From Mycobacterium sp. E2733 (lineage in GTDB: Bacteria > Actinomycetota > Actinomycetes > Mycobacteriales > Mycobacteriaceae): a stretch of 64,000 nucleotides of DNA. The notes under the pieces are model-generated. The model searched no databases and was not told the origin of the DNA. It worked only from the letters and a program-made list of their open reading frames with translations. Below are positions 54,075 through 62,944 of this stretch, piece by piece; positions within the stretch are counted from its first letter, which is position 1; each line of letters starts with the position of its first letter. Where the stretch lies: contig NZ_LZJZ01000006.1 in the NCBI RefSeq assembly GCF_001667585.1, positions 1-64,000 on the forward strand, read 5' to 3'. Made by a program: the position numbers and the translations under genes.

Positions 54075-54502
54075 AGCTGCTTCCAGGGCAATCCGATGGC
54101 GCGCCAGCCGGATTCGCCGCGCACTCCCTCGGCGTTCGGGTGGCCCTCGAACCCGTCCAGCACGTTGTAGGCCGGGGTGATGCCCGTCCGCGTGGCGACC
54201 TCGGCGGCGCCGATGGAGCGGTTGCCCGAGCGACACAGGAAGACGACCGGACGCTCAGCCTCGGTTTCGGGCACCCGGTCGCGCAGTTCGTCGGCGAAGT
54301 TGGCGTTGTACCTTCCGTCGGAGGTGTTCCACTCGATGAACACCACCTCGCGGCCCAGGCTGGACAGGTCGGGCACCCCGACGAACCGCCATTCGGCGTC
54401 GGTGCGCACGTCGACCAGCACAGCGTCGGGGTTCTCGCAAAGCAGTTCCCACGCCTGCTGGGGCGTGATGTCTCCGGCGTAGCCTGCGCGCTCTGTGCTC
54501 AT
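54071..54502 (-). CDS. Rhodanese-like sulfurtransferase (Rv0390-like)
   Basis: 143 aa. Single rhodanese domain: VLVDVRTDAEWRFVG, active-site loop FLCRSGNRS with nucleophilic Cys91, and YNVLDGFEG. It overlaps purT by ATGA upstream and metZ downstream, so sulfur transfer linked to methionine synthesis is plausible. M. tuberculosis has the same purT-Rv0390-metZ order. Confidence 0.92.
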   Translation of the reverse strand: MSTERAGYAGDITPQQAWELLCENPDAVLVDVRTDAEWRFVGVPDLSSLGREVVFIEWNTSDGRYNANFADELRDRVPETEAERPVVFLCRSGNRSIGAAEVATRTGITPAYNVLDGFEGHPNAEGVRGESGWRAIGLPWKQL

Positions 54503-55722
54503 GAACTCGGATCGTAACGAGGTTGTTGGGTCAGCCGGTTCGCCACCTCGCGGGCGCGCTCACGCGCGGCCGTCACCTCCGGCGCCGTCGCCAATGCCTG
54601 GTACCCGCGCCCGACGGCGCGGAGGTCGCTCTCCGGCACCGCCAGCGCCCCGGCCAGCGCGGCGGCCGGGGTGTCGGCACGCTCCACCCGGTGCGCCGCG
54701 CCCGGCGAAATCATCATGGTGTCCACCGGCAGGCCGAGGATGGTGCGGGCCTGCAGTTCGAACACCGAGAGCCGCTGGCTGCGCACCGTGACCCACGCGC
54801 TGTCGGCGGGGCGGGGCGTGACGTCGACGAAGTACACCTCGTCGCCGTTGATCATCAGCTCGACGCCGAAGACGCCGCGGCCGCCGAGCGCCTTGATGAT
54901 CCGCGCGGCAATCGATTTGGCGGCGTCCATCGCCGCCGGGCTCATCTTCTGCGGTTGCCAGGACTCCAGCCCGCCGGCGGAACCCTCGCGGTGGCCGATG
55001 GGCGAGCAGAAGTCGATCACCGGTCCCTGGGGACCGTCGCTGCGCACCGCCAGCAGGGTGACGTAGAACTCGACCTCCACCACGGTTTCGGCCAGCACCC
55101 GGTGCTGCTCCCCCTGGCCTCCGGTGGCGCGCTGCCAGGCCGCCCCGATGTCGTCGGGGCCCGACGCCACCGACTGTCCCCGCCCGGCGGCGGCGAGCAC
55201 CGGCCGCACCAGAAGCGGGTAGCCGGCGTGGGCGCCCACCGCCTCGAGTTCGTTGAGGGAGCCGACGAACCAGAACGGCGCGGTGGGCAGCCCCAACTCG
55301 TCGGCGGCCAGCCGGCGCAGGCCCTCGCGGTCGGCCGCGAGCCGGACCGCGCGAGCGCTGGGCACCAGCTGGGTGTGCGCGCCCTCGAGGCCCTCGAGCG
55401 CCTGGGTGGCGACGGCGTCGGTGGCGGTGACCACGAAGTCCGGCTGCAGCCCCCGGACCGCCGTCGTCAGCTCGTCGGGGTCGGTCATCGGTACCACCAG
55501 TGACTGGTCGGCCGCCCCGTGCGCGGGCGCGTCCGCGCGCTCGTCGACGGCGATCACCCGGGCGCCCAGCCGTCTCAGGGCGATCGCCAGTTCCCGGCTC
55601 AGCTCACCGGAACCCAGCAACACCACGCGCGGCCTGACGTCGGCTTCGTCCGCTTGCGCTTGCGGGGGCGCGGCGAGCACGGTCGTCTTGTCGTCTTGTC
55701 CTTCGGTCACGCCGTCAGTCAC
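54499..55722 (-). CDS. purT: Formate-dependent phosphoribosylglycinamide formyltransferase
   Basis: 407 aa. ATP-grasp enzyme with VVLLGSGELSRELAIALRRLG at the start, PLLVRPVLAAAGRGQSV, VEFYVTLLAVRSDGPQ, GVELMINGDEVYFVDVTPRPADSAWVT and QLSVFE-like RLSVFELQARTILGLP. It uses formate and ATP to formylate GAR in purine synthesis. The four-base overlap with the rhodanese gene and only 29 bp to the upstream thioesterase gene suggest one long purA-to-metZ transcript. Confidence 0.94.
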   Translation of the reverse strand: MTDGVTEGQDDKTTVLAAPPQAQADEADVRPRVVLLGSGELSRELAIALRRLGARVIAVDERADAPAHGAADQSLVVPMTDPDELTTAVRGLQPDFVVTATDAVATQALEGLEGAHTQLVPSARAVRLAADREGLRRLAADELGLPTAPFWFVGSLNELEAVGAHAGYPLLVRPVLAAAGRGQSVASGPDDIGAAWQRATGGQGEQHRVLAETVVEVEFYVTLLAVRSDGPQGPVIDFCSPIGHREGSAGGLESWQPQKMSPAAMDAAKSIAARIIKALGGRGVFGVELMINGDEVYFVDVTPRPADSAWVTVRSQRLSVFELQARTILGLPVDTMMISPGAAHRVERADTPAAALAGALAVPESDLRAVGRGYQALATAPEVTAARERAREVANRLTQQPRYDPSS

Positions 55723-55751
55723 CGCTCAAGGATAGGTCGGGCGCGCATACC

Positions 55752-56399
55752 TCAAGGTTGACCGGGACGCAGCCGCACCATCAGCCCGTTGGCCTCCGCC
55801 AGCACCGCTTCGTCGCCGTCGCGCAGTTCGGCGGCCACGAACGCCTTGCGCCCCTCGGTGCTCGTGACGCGGCCGCGCACCGTCAGCGGCGCATCGATCG
55901 GGGTGACCTTGCGGTAGTCGACGTGCAGGAAGGCCGTCCGGCTGATGGGCCGCCCCGCGGCGTGCGACACCATGCCGAACACGTGGTCGAACAGCAGCGG
56001 CAGCACGCCGCCGTGCACGGCGTGGTTTCCGCCGACGTGAAACCGGCTGAAGTGGCCGGTCATCTCCACCCCGTCCGGCGCGTACTTCGTCAACGTCCAG
56101 GGCGGCAGCAGCAGGCTGCCCATGCCGGGCAGGTCGGGCGTGCGCCCGGCCGGCGCCTTGCCCTCGTCGGCCTGAAACGGGCCCAGCAGCTGCGCCAGGG
56201 CCGCGGCCCGGTCGGCCGCCTCGTCCCACAGGTCGTGAAGCTCTGGGCCGGGATCGGCGGACACGGCCAGGTCCTGCAGCTGGCGCATCGCCGCGACGAA
56301 CCGGCCGAATCCCGGGCCGGGGCTGGCCGGGCCGTATTCGGGAAAGCCGCCGTGGTGCTCGTATTCGGGGTCGAGTTCTTTCGGGTCGGGCTCCGTCAC
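55752..56399 (-). CDS. Hot-dog-fold acyl-CoA thioesterase-like protein (Rv0356c-like)
   Basis: 215 aa from GTG 56399 in a GTGA overlap with the purA stop. A ~100-residue N-terminal helical part precedes a PaaI/4HBT hot-dog domain: [23 protein letters not shown] with the usual H-GG-D pattern, and [13 protein letters not shown]. Probably an acyl-CoA thioesterase; substrate unknown. The purA-adjacent position is conserved in M. tuberculosis (Rv0356c). Confidence 0.88.
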   Translation of the reverse strand: MTEPDPKELDPEYEHHGGFPEYGPASPGPGFGRFVAAMRQLQDLAVSADPGPELHDLWDEAADRAAALAQLLGPFQADEGKAPAGRTPDLPGMGSLLLPPWTLTKYAPDGVEMTGHFSRFHVGGNHAVHGGVLPLLFDHVFGMVSHAAGRPISRTAFLHVDYRKVTPIDAPLTVRGRVTSTEGRKAFVAAELRDGDEAVLAEANGLMVRLRPGQP

Positions 56400-57694
56400 G
56401 GGCGCGCCGCCAGGATGTCGCGGCGCACGATCGTCTGTTCCCGTCCCGGACCGACGCCGATGCACGAAACATGGGCTCCGGCAAGCTCTTCCAGCCGCAA
56501 CACGTAGTCACGCGCCTTGGCGGGCAGGTCGTCGAATTCCCGGGCGTCCGAGATGTCCTCCCACCAGCCGGGCAACTCTTCGTAGATCGGCTCGGCGCGC
56601 GCGAGGTCGCTTTGCGTCATCGGCATGTCGTTGGTGCGCTCGCCATCTATGCGGTAACCGACGCAGATCGGCACCGTTTCGAGGCTGGAGAGCACGTCCA
56701 GTTTGGTCAGGAAGAAATCGGTGATGCCGTTCACCCGCGTGGCATAGCGGGCGATGACGGCGTCGAACCAGCCGCAGCGGCGCCGCCGCCCGGTGGTCAC
56801 ACCGAACTCGCCGCCGGTCTTGGACAGGTATTCGCCGTTCTCGTCGAACAGCTCGGTGGGGAACGGGCCGGAGCCCACGCGGGTCGTGTACGCCTTGAGG
56901 ATCCCGAGCACGGTGGTGATGCGGGTGGGGCCGATGCCGGACCCGACGGCCGCGCCGCCGGCGGTCGGATTCGACGACGTCACGTACGGATACGTGCCGT
57001 GGTCGACGTCGAGCAGGGTGCCCTGGGAGCCCTCCAGCAACACCGTCTCACCAATCTCGAGCGCGGCGTTGAGCAGCCGTCGGGTGTCGCGGATGCGGTG
57101 GCGGAACCCCTCCGCCTGTTCCAAGAGGGCCTCGACGACCTGGTGCGGATCCAGCGCCTTGCGGTTGTAGATCTTGACCAGGATCTGGTTCTTGAGTTCC
57201 AGCGCGGCCTCGATCTTGTGGGTCAGCTGGTCGGGGTCGAGCACATCGGCGACCCGGATCCCCTGGCGGGCGATCTTGTCCTGGTAGCAGGGCCCGATGC
57301 CGCGGCCGGTGGTGCCGATCTTCTTGTTGCCCATGTAGCGCTCGGTGACCTTGTCGATGGCCACGTGGTAGGGCAGCAGCAGGTGTGCGTCGGCGGAGAT
57401 CAACAGCTTGGTGGTATCCACGCCGCGGTCCTCGAGGCCTCTGAGCTCGTCGAGCAGCACCCCGGGATCGACCACCACGCCGTTGCCGATGACGTTGGTG
57501 ACGCCGGGGGTGAGCACTCCCGACGGGATCAGGTGCAGCGCGAAGTTTTCGCCGTTGGGCAGGACGACGGTGTGCCCGGCGTTGTTGCCACCCTGATAGC
57601 GCACCACCCACTGCACGCGCCCACCCAGCAGGTCAGTGGCTTTACCTTTGCCCTCGTCGCCCCATTGGGCGCCGATGAGGACGACTGCCGGCAT
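56396..57694 (-). CDS. purA: Adenylosuccinate synthetase
   Basis: 432 aa from ATG 57694 with GGGAG upstream, the usual length. [14 protein letters not shown] (P-loop), [46 protein letters not shown] and [12 protein letters not shown] are diagnostic. It converts IMP, aspartate and GTP to adenylosuccinate. The 255-base gap upstream (57695-57949) contains the promoter. Confidence 0.97.
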   Translation of the reverse strand: MPAVVLIGAQWGDEGKGKATDLLGGRVQWVVRYQGGNNAGHTVVLPNGENFALHLIPSGVLTPGVTNVIGNGVVVDPGVLLDELRGLEDRGVDTTKLLISADAHLLLPYHVAIDKVTERYMGNKKIGTTGRGIGPCYQDKIARQGIRVADVLDPDQLTHKIEAALELKNQILVKIYNRKALDPHQVVEALLEQAEGFRHRIRDTRRLLNAALEIGETVLLEGSQGTLLDVDHGTYPYVTSSNPTAGGAAVGSGIGPTRITTVLGILKAYTTRVGSGPFPTELFDENGEYLSKTGGEFGVTTGRRRRCGWFDAVIARYATRVNGITDFFLTKLDVLSSLETVPICVGYRIDGERTNDMPMTQSDLARAEPIYEELPGWWEDISDAREFDDLPAKARDYVLRLEELAGAHVSCIGVGPGREQTIVRRDILAARP

Positions 57695-57949
57695 GACTTG
57701 CTCCCGCCTGCTTACTGTGGTTCTACTGGCAACGCGCCGTATCTTGCAGCGCTGCAACGGTTTGCGGCATCACCCGGTGGCTCGAGCTGCCGTCCCGCAC
57801 CAGCGCCTCGGTTGACCACTGCGGGACCGTGCGCGTAGCTGGAGGCATCGTTGCTTGCCGCGCTCACGTGGCGATCCTAAACGTCGGGCAACGGCGTACC
57901 TGCGCGAAGGGCCGTTTGATTTGCGACTTCTGTCCCGGACAGACCCGGC

Positions 57950-58870
57950 TCACGGCGTCACGGGCGGTTTGGCCGCGCATACACCGCCGGCGGTCGGCGC
58001 GTCCAACATCAGGCACAAGGGCTGCTTGGGGTCACGACCGGTCCTCTTGGCCGCCCAGCCCTGCCACACCGGTTTCCCGTTCCAACTGACCAGCGTCCAG
58101 CCATCGTGCGGATTGCCCTGGATCACCACGACGCCGGCATTGGGCAGCGGGTCGAAGAGCAGGAGCAGCGGATCGGGGTTCTTGACGCTCATCATCGTCC
58201 CGACGCCGATCGCGAACTCGCTGGAGAACGCCACTTCGGTGATCTTGCCGCCCGCTGTCCGGATCGGGTTGGCCATGGCGTTGCCGTACATCAGTTGCAG
58301 GGAGTCGTTGAAGCGACTCGCGTCGGTCACCGCATTGCCGTACATCGTTTGCAGCGCGCCGTTGAAGCGCTTGTGGAATTCGAACCCGTTAGCGTCGGCG
58401 GAGCCCGGAGCCAGCATCGGCACGATGCGGAGCCCCAGCAGCCACGCCACCGGGCCCAGCAGGTATACCAGCCCCGCCAGGCTGAACTGCGGTAGGCCAT
58501 TGAAAATGCCGGCGTCGATCTCGTTGAGGCCGGGCAGTGCCTGAACATTCATCCCCAACGTGGCCGCCAACGGCGCCGCGGTCTGCTGCGCCCTGATCAA
58601 CTCCGACGCGAAGATCCCGGCGAACGGGGCCTGCGCGGCGAGCGCCTTGTCGACGTTCTGCGCCTGTTGCTGGCCGAGCGCGGTGAGCACCGTCCCGGGC
58701 ACCGCGGTGTCGATCACGCGCGCCGCATTGCCCTCCGACTGGCCATGCCGCACCAAGTCGATCACGATCGATTCGTCGGCCCAGGCCGTCGCCGGCTCGA
58801 CGCACAGCAGGATAGCCGAAAGCGCTAGGGCGCCAACGCGGCGGAGTTGCTTCGTCAGCAACGGACGCAC
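57950..58870 (-). CDS. Secreted histidine phosphatase (phosphoglycerate-mutase-like)
   Basis: 306 aa from GTG 58870, chosen because the signal peptide (LLTKQLRRVGALALSAILLC...ATAWA) starts there; GTG 58963 would put 31 odd residues in front. LVRHGQSEGN is the catalytic RHG motif, and FASELIRAQQTA and NEIDAGIFNG fit the histidine-phosphatase fold. A 20-residue segment is imperfectly duplicated (GALQTMYGNAVTDAS and DSLQLMYGNAMANP). It is exported, so the substrate is extracytoplasmic. I do not recall an equivalent gene between purA and Rv0358 in M. tuberculosis. Confidence 0.8.
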   Translation of the reverse strand: MRPLLTKQLRRVGALALSAILLCVEPATAWADESIVIDLVRHGQSEGNAARVIDTAVPGTVLTALGQQQAQNVDKALAAQAPFAGIFASELIRAQQTAAPLAATLGMNVQALPGLNEIDAGIFNGLPQFSLAGLVYLLGPVAWLLGLRIVPMLAPGSADANGFEFHKRFNGALQTMYGNAVTDASRFNDSLQLMYGNAMANPIRTAGGKITEVAFSSEFAIGVGTMMSVKNPDPLLLLFDPLPNAGVVVIQGNPHDGWTLVSWNGKPVWQGWAAKRTGRDPKQPLCLMLDAPTAGGVCAAKPPVTP

Positions 58871-59158
58871 GCGGGGCCGGTAGCAGACAGGGGCGGCGCG
58901 GTTCGCACGGCTGGGAAGACGGTGGTGAGTCGGCGAATGGCAGTTCTCCGTTCTCTTAGCCACCCATGGCTGACCCCGTGGCAGGAGTAAAGTATCCAGT
59001 TGTTACCAGGCAGTGGCGCAACAACTTTCGTAGTCTGAAACCATGTTGTGACTGCGTCGTTATGGACGAGATCTTCCCGCGCCCAGATGGTCTGGGCCGC
59101 CGATCGGACGAGAGATGTTGGACGACAAGGATATTGGTCTGCTTAATTGGATAGGCAA

Positions 59159-59785
59159 GTGAGACAAGAAGATTGCGCCGTAGCGGTGTTGCCGTTCGGT
59201 GAGCGTCGCGCGCCCCGCTCGTTGACCGGTTCGCCCGTCCACCGCGTCGGGGGTGCGGCCGACATCGACGCCGCGATCGGCCCCTACCGGCGGCTGGTGG
59301 TGGTGGGCGCGGACGCCGACCTGGCCGCCGTGCTGGCCCGGCTGTTGCGCGCCGGCCGGCTGGACATCGAGGTGGGCTACGTGCCGCGCCGCCGCACCCG
59401 CGCGACCCGGACCTACCGTTTGCCCGCCGGGCGGCGGGCGCGCCGCGGGTCCGCGCGGCGCGTGACCCTGGTCCGCGACGAGACCGGGTCGGTGATCGTC
59501 GGGCGGGCCGGCTGGCTGCCCGCCGAGGGCCGGCGCCTGCGCGGCGAGGCGGTCGTCGACGACACCGTGCTGTTCGACGGCGACGCGCGCGCCGTCGAGG
59601 TCGAGCCGACGCTGGCCGTGCCGGGCCTGCGCGCCCGCGTGGGCCGGCGCCGCTGGGTCGCCGGCCGCGCGGTCCAGCTGGGCAGCACCGGCGTCACCGT
59701 GGTGCGCGACGGCGTGCCCGCGGCGCGCCCGGCACGCCGGTCGACGTTCTACCGCAACGTCGAAGGCTGGCTGGCGGTCCGCTAG
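59159..59785 (+). CDS. Conserved protein of unknown function, Rv0358-like
   Basis: 208 aa from GTG 59159 (AGG four nt upstream); TTG 59147 is an alternative. Very Arg-rich (PRRRTRATRTYRLPAGRRARRG) with alternating beta-like segments (RLVVVGADADLAAVLARLLRAGRLDIEVGYVP). Neither a signal peptide nor membrane helices are seen. Position after purA and before the M50 protease matches Rv0358. The DADLAAVLARLL stretch recalls the start of diacylglycerol-kinase-like or Rossmann-type folds, but that is only an impression. Confidence 0.8.
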   Translation: MRQEDCAVAVLPFGERRAPRSLTGSPVHRVGGAADIDAAIGPYRRLVVVGADADLAAVLARLLRAGRLDIEVGYVPRRRTRATRTYRLPAGRRARRGSARRVTLVRDETGSVIVGRAGWLPAEGRRLRGEAVVDDTVLFDGDARAVEVEPTLAVPGLRARVGRRRWVAGRAVQLGSTGVTVVRDGVPAARPARRSTFYRNVEGWLAVR

Positions 59786-59794
59786 TTTCGACCG

Positions 59795-60568
59795 GTGAGC
59801 CTGTCCGCCCGGCGCGAATCCGTGCGACCCAGCCCCATCTTTCTGGCCCTGGTCGGCCTGACGGCGATCGGCGGCGTGCTGGCCTGGCTGGCCGGCAGCA
59901 CCGTGCGGCCGCTGGCGTATTTCGGGGTGTTCACCTTCGTGATCGCGGGCTGGTTGGTGTCGCTGTGCCTGCACGAATTCGGGCACGCGGTGACCGCCTG
60001 GCGATTCGGCGACCACGACGCCGCCGTGCGCGGATACCTGACGCTGGATCCGCGGCGCTACAGCCATCCCGCGCTGTCGCTCCTGCTGCCGATGGTGGTC
60101 ATCGCGCTGGGCGGGATCGGCCTGCCGGGCGCCGCCGTCTACGTGCGGACGTGGTTCATGACGCCGAGCCGGCGCAGCCTGGTCAGCCTGGCGGGCCCGG
60201 CCGCCAACCTGGTGCTGGCGGTGCTGCTGCTGGCGCTGACGCGGGTGTTCTACGACCCTCTCCACCAGGTGCTGTGGGCGGGCGTGGCGTTCCTGGGCTT
60301 TCTGCAGCTGACCGCGGTGGTGCTCAACCTGCTGCCCATCCCGGGCCTGGACGGCTACGACGCGCTGGAACCGCACCTGAGTCGCGAGACGCAGCGGGCG
60401 GTGGCCCCGGCCAAGCAGTACGGCTTTTTCATCCTGCTGTTCCTGCTCCTGGCGGCCAGCCATTGGTTTTTTCAGATGGTGCTCTGGCTGTTCGAATTCT
60501 CCGGGGTGCCGACGTGGCTGGTGTCCGCGGGCAACGCGCTGACCCGCTTCTGGAGCCGCTGGTTCTGA
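59795..60568 (+). CDS. M50-type site-2 protease-like membrane protein (Rv0359-like)
   Basis: 257 aa from GTG 59795. Six or so membrane helices, zinc motif HEFGH in LCLHEFGHAVTAW (about 60-64) and the second ligand motif NLLPIPGLDGYDAL (about 184-197). These are the two conserved elements of intramembrane metalloproteases. No PDZ domain. Conserved beside Rv0358 in M. tuberculosis; substrate unknown. Confidence 0.9.
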   Translation: MSLSARRESVRPSPIFLALVGLTAIGGVLAWLAGSTVRPLAYFGVFTFVIAGWLVSLCLHEFGHAVTAWRFGDHDAAVRGYLTLDPRRYSHPALSLLLPMVVIALGGIGLPGAAVYVRTWFMTPSRRSLVSLAGPAANLVLAVLLLALTRVFYDPLHQVLWAGVAFLGFLQLTAVVLNLLPIPGLDGYDALEPHLSRETQRAVAPAKQYGFFILLFLLLAASHWFFQMVLWLFEFSGVPTWLVSAGNALTRFWSRWF

Positions 60569-60576
60569 CCCTTGCC

Positions 60577-60600
60577 ATATATGCGTGGATCCGCATATAT
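60577..60600. promoter_or_regulatory. Palindromic operator candidate of the CDF metal exporter
   Basis: ATATATGCG-TGGATC-CGCATATAT, perfect 9-bp arms and 6-bp spacer, ending 8 bp before the exporter ATG and 8 bp after the protease stop. The size and AT/GC layout resemble ArsR/SmtB-family metal-sensor sites. Because it covers the ribosome-binding region, a bound repressor would block both initiation of a leaderless transcript and entry from upstream. Confidence 0.6.
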
Positions 60601-60608
60601 TGCACCGC

Positions 60609-61505
60609 ATGGGCGCCGGCCACAATCACAGTCCCGCCGAGACCGACGGGTCCCGGTTGATTCCCCGCATGATCGCCGCCGCCGCAATTCTGGCGGCGTT
60701 TTTCGTCATCGAGTTGACCACCTCGTTGCTGATCAACTCGATCGCGCTGCTGGCCGACGCGGGCCACATGCTGACCGACGTCGTCGCCGTCTTCATGGGC
60801 CTGGCCGCCGTGACGCTGGCCCGCCGGGGCAGCTCGTCACCGTCGCGGACGTACGGCTGGCACCGGGCCGAGGTGTTCACGGCGGTCGCCAACGCGGGCC
60901 TGCTGATAGGGGTGGCGCTGTTCATTCTCTGGGAAGCGATCCAGCGGCTCAGGGACACGCCGTCGGTCCCCGGTGCGCCGATGATCGTGGTCGCGCTGGC
61001 CGGGCTGCTCGCCAACCTGTTGGTCGCGTTGCTGCTGCGGTCGCACTCCGGGCAGAGCCTGGCGGTGAAGGGCGCCTACATGGAGGTGGTCGCCGACAGC
61101 GTCGGGAGCCTGGGCGTGCTGATCGCCGGAGTGGTGACCGTGACGACGCGCTGGCCGTACGCCGACGTGGTGGTCGCGGTGCTGGTCGCGCTCTGGGTGC
61201 TGCCGCGGGCGATCTCGCTGGCCCGCGACGCGCTGCGGATCCTCTCCGAAGCGTCGCCGACCCACATCGACGTGGAGGAGCTGCGCTCGGCGCTGGGCGC
61301 CCTCGACGGCGTGTACGAGGTGCACGACCTGCATGTCTGGACGCTGTCGCCGGGCAAGGACATGTGCACCGCGCACTTGCGAAGCAACGGCGACTCGGCC
61401 CGGGTGCTGCAGGATGCGCGTGCGGTGCTGTCGGCCCGCGGGCTTCAGCACGCCACCGTCCAGATCGACGCCCCGGACGACGCGGGGTGTTCGGAAAGCT
61501 TTTAG
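60609..61505 (+). CDS. Cation diffusion facilitator metal exporter (zinc-type)
   Basis: 298 aa from ATG 60609; a GTG at 60585 lies inside the operator palindrome and is unlikely. His-containing N-terminus (GHNHS), six helices, metal site residues in TM2 (LLADAGHMLTD) and TM5 (MEVVADSVGSLG), and a cytoplasmic domain with VHDLHVWTLS. In TM5 the usual His/Asp of the HxxxD motif is Glu. It would export Zn or a related divalent ion. I do not recall a CDF gene between Rv0359 and Rv0360c in M. tuberculosis, so it may be an insertion. Confidence 0.88.
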   Translation: MGAGHNHSPAETDGSRLIPRMIAAAAILAAFFVIELTTSLLINSIALLADAGHMLTDVVAVFMGLAAVTLARRGSSSPSRTYGWHRAEVFTAVANAGLLIGVALFILWEAIQRLRDTPSVPGAPMIVVALAGLLANLLVALLLRSHSGQSLAVKGAYMEVVADSVGSLGVLIAGVVTVTTRWPYADVVVAVLVALWVLPRAISLARDALRILSEASPTHIDVEELRSALGALDGVYEVHDLHVWTLSPGKDMCTAHLRSNGDSARVLQDARAVLSARGLQHATVQIDAPDDAGCSESF

Positions 61506-61912
61506 AGCCCCAGGGCCAGGCGCGCCGCGGGGTCGCAATCGTCGAGCAGGTCCAGGCAGCGCATGTACTCGTCGGACTCGCCGATGGTGTCGGCGGCCCG
61601 CGCCAGCGCCGCCACGCACCGCAGGAATCCGCGGTTCGGCTCGTGCGAATAGGGCACCGGGCCGAAACCCTTCCAGCCGTTGCGCCGCAGCTGGTCCAGG
61701 CCGCGGTGATAGCCGGTGCGGGCATAGGCGTAGGCGGTGATGGCCTGGTCGTCGGCCAGCGCCTGCTCGGCCAGCGCCGCCCAGGCCACCGAGGCCGACG
61801 GGTGCGCGGCGGCGACGATCCCGGGCTTCTCGCCGGCGACCAGTTCCGCCTCGGCGTCGGGATCACCCGGCAGCAGCGTCGGGTCAGGTCCGAGAAGGTC
61901 TCGAGGCGTCAT
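61502..61912 (-). CDS. DUF3151 protein (Rv0360c-like)
   Basis: 136 aa from ATG 61912; ATG-like start at 61927 would add five residues. DLLGPDPTLLPGDPDAEAEL at the start, then helices rich in Ala with AYAYARTGYHRGLDQLRRNGWKG and EPNRGFLRCVAALARAA. This is the actinobacterial DUF3151 family of unknown function with a TPR-like look. Its stop overlaps the CDF stop in TTAG. Confidence 0.9.
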   Translation of the reverse strand: MTPRDLLGPDPTLLPGDPDAEAELVAGEKPGIVAAAHPSASVAWAALAEQALADDQAITAYAYARTGYHRGLDQLRRNGWKGFGPVPYSHEPNRGFLRCVAALARAADTIGESDEYMRCLDLLDDCDPAARLALGL

Positions 61913-62034
61913 GGCCCCTATTCTCACAGCTGCCCAGTTTCGCCGGGGTGGCGGACTCGACCATCACCCCATCAAAGGGGTCGGGTCGCTAAGCTCTCCA
62001 ACTACCCCACCGATAGCGGAGGACAGCCGTACTC

Positions 62035-62865
62035 ATGCCCCAGCCACCCGAGCCCGACCGCGGCGGCGCGCCGAATCCGCCCGGGGACGAATGGGCCGCG
62101 CAATCAGGCGAGGACGCGACCGAAAGCGTCCCGCTGGTACCCAGCGACTCCGAGACCGAGACCGAGGTGATCAAACCCGGTTCCGCCGGCGATCCCAAGG
62201 ATCCCGCGCAGGACGCGGACGGCCAGCAGCGCGAACGCCGCTTCACCGCGCCCGGGTTCGACGCGCGAGAGACCGCGGTGATCTCCACCACCCCCGAGCC
62301 GGCCACCGAGGTCTTCGCCTCGCCGCCGGAGGGCATCCCCGCACAGCCCGGCACACCTCCCAAACCGGCTGTGCCGCAATCGATCCCGCCCCGACTAGGG
62401 GCAAAGCTGCGCACCTCCCGGCAGTTCAATTGGGGCTGGGTGCTGGCGCTGGTGCTGATCGTGCTGGCGCTGGCCGCGATCGCGATCCTGGGCACGGTGC
62501 TGCTCACCCGCGGCAAACACACGAAAGTGTCGCAGGAAGACCAGGTGCGGTCTACGATCCAAGGCTTCGACACCGCGATTCAAAAGGGTGACCTGACCAC
62601 GCTGCGCACCATCACCTGCGGCACCACCCGCGACGGGTACGCGGACTACGACGAGCACTCGTGGGACGAGACCTACCGCCGCGTCTCGGCGGCCAAGCAG
62701 TATCCGGTGATCGCCAGCATCGACCAGGTGGTGGTCAACGGCCAGCATGCCGAGGCCAACGTAACCACGTTCATGGCGTATGACCCCTCGCTGCGGTCGA
62801 CCCGCAGCCTGGACCTGCAGTACCGCGACGACCAGTGGAAGATCTGCCAGTCCCCCAGCGGCTAG
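62035..62865 (+). CDS. Single-pass membrane protein with DUF4878-like extracytoplasmic domain (Rv0361-like)
   Basis: 276 aa. Long acidic, Pro-rich cytoplasmic region (1-135), one helix (about 143-164, WVLALVLIVLALAAIAILGTV), then a small alpha+beta domain of about 110 residues (VRSTIQGFDTAIQKGDLTTLRTITCG...LDLQYRDDQWKICQS) with two Cys. This NTF2/DUF4878-like domain is common in mycobacterial envelope proteins. Rv0361 occupies the same place. Function unknown; the mgtE gene I recall after it (Rv0362) is absent here. Confidence 0.88.
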   Translation: MPQPPEPDRGGAPNPPGDEWAAQSGEDATESVPLVPSDSETETEVIKPGSAGDPKDPAQDADGQQRERRFTAPGFDARETAVISTTPEPATEVFASPPEGIPAQPGTPPKPAVPQSIPPRLGAKLRTSRQFNWGWVLALVLIVLALAAIAILGTVLLTRGKHTKVSQEDQVRSTIQGFDTAIQKGDLTTLRTITCGTTRDGYADYDEHSWDETYRRVSAAKQYPVIASIDQVVVNGQHAEANVTTFMAYDPSLRSTRSLDLQYRDDQWKICQSPSG

Positions 62866-62944
62866 GTCACCCGTCAGCGCCGAACGTGTAACCACGGCGA
62901 ATTTTTTGCCGGAATTTCGCGTGAGTGCACGCTCGGCGATGCCG

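Noticed and set aside
56396..56511. Alternative N-terminal extension of the thioesterase gene to 56465 or beyond
   Set aside because: The added residues overlap purA in another frame and lack similarity to the family; the GTGA overlap at 56399 is more consistent.
62866..62944. Imperfect inverted repeat around GCGAATT...AATTTCGC between the Rv0361-like gene and fba
   Set aside because: Mismatched arms and a T run placed in the loop rather than after the stem, so I do not call it a terminator.
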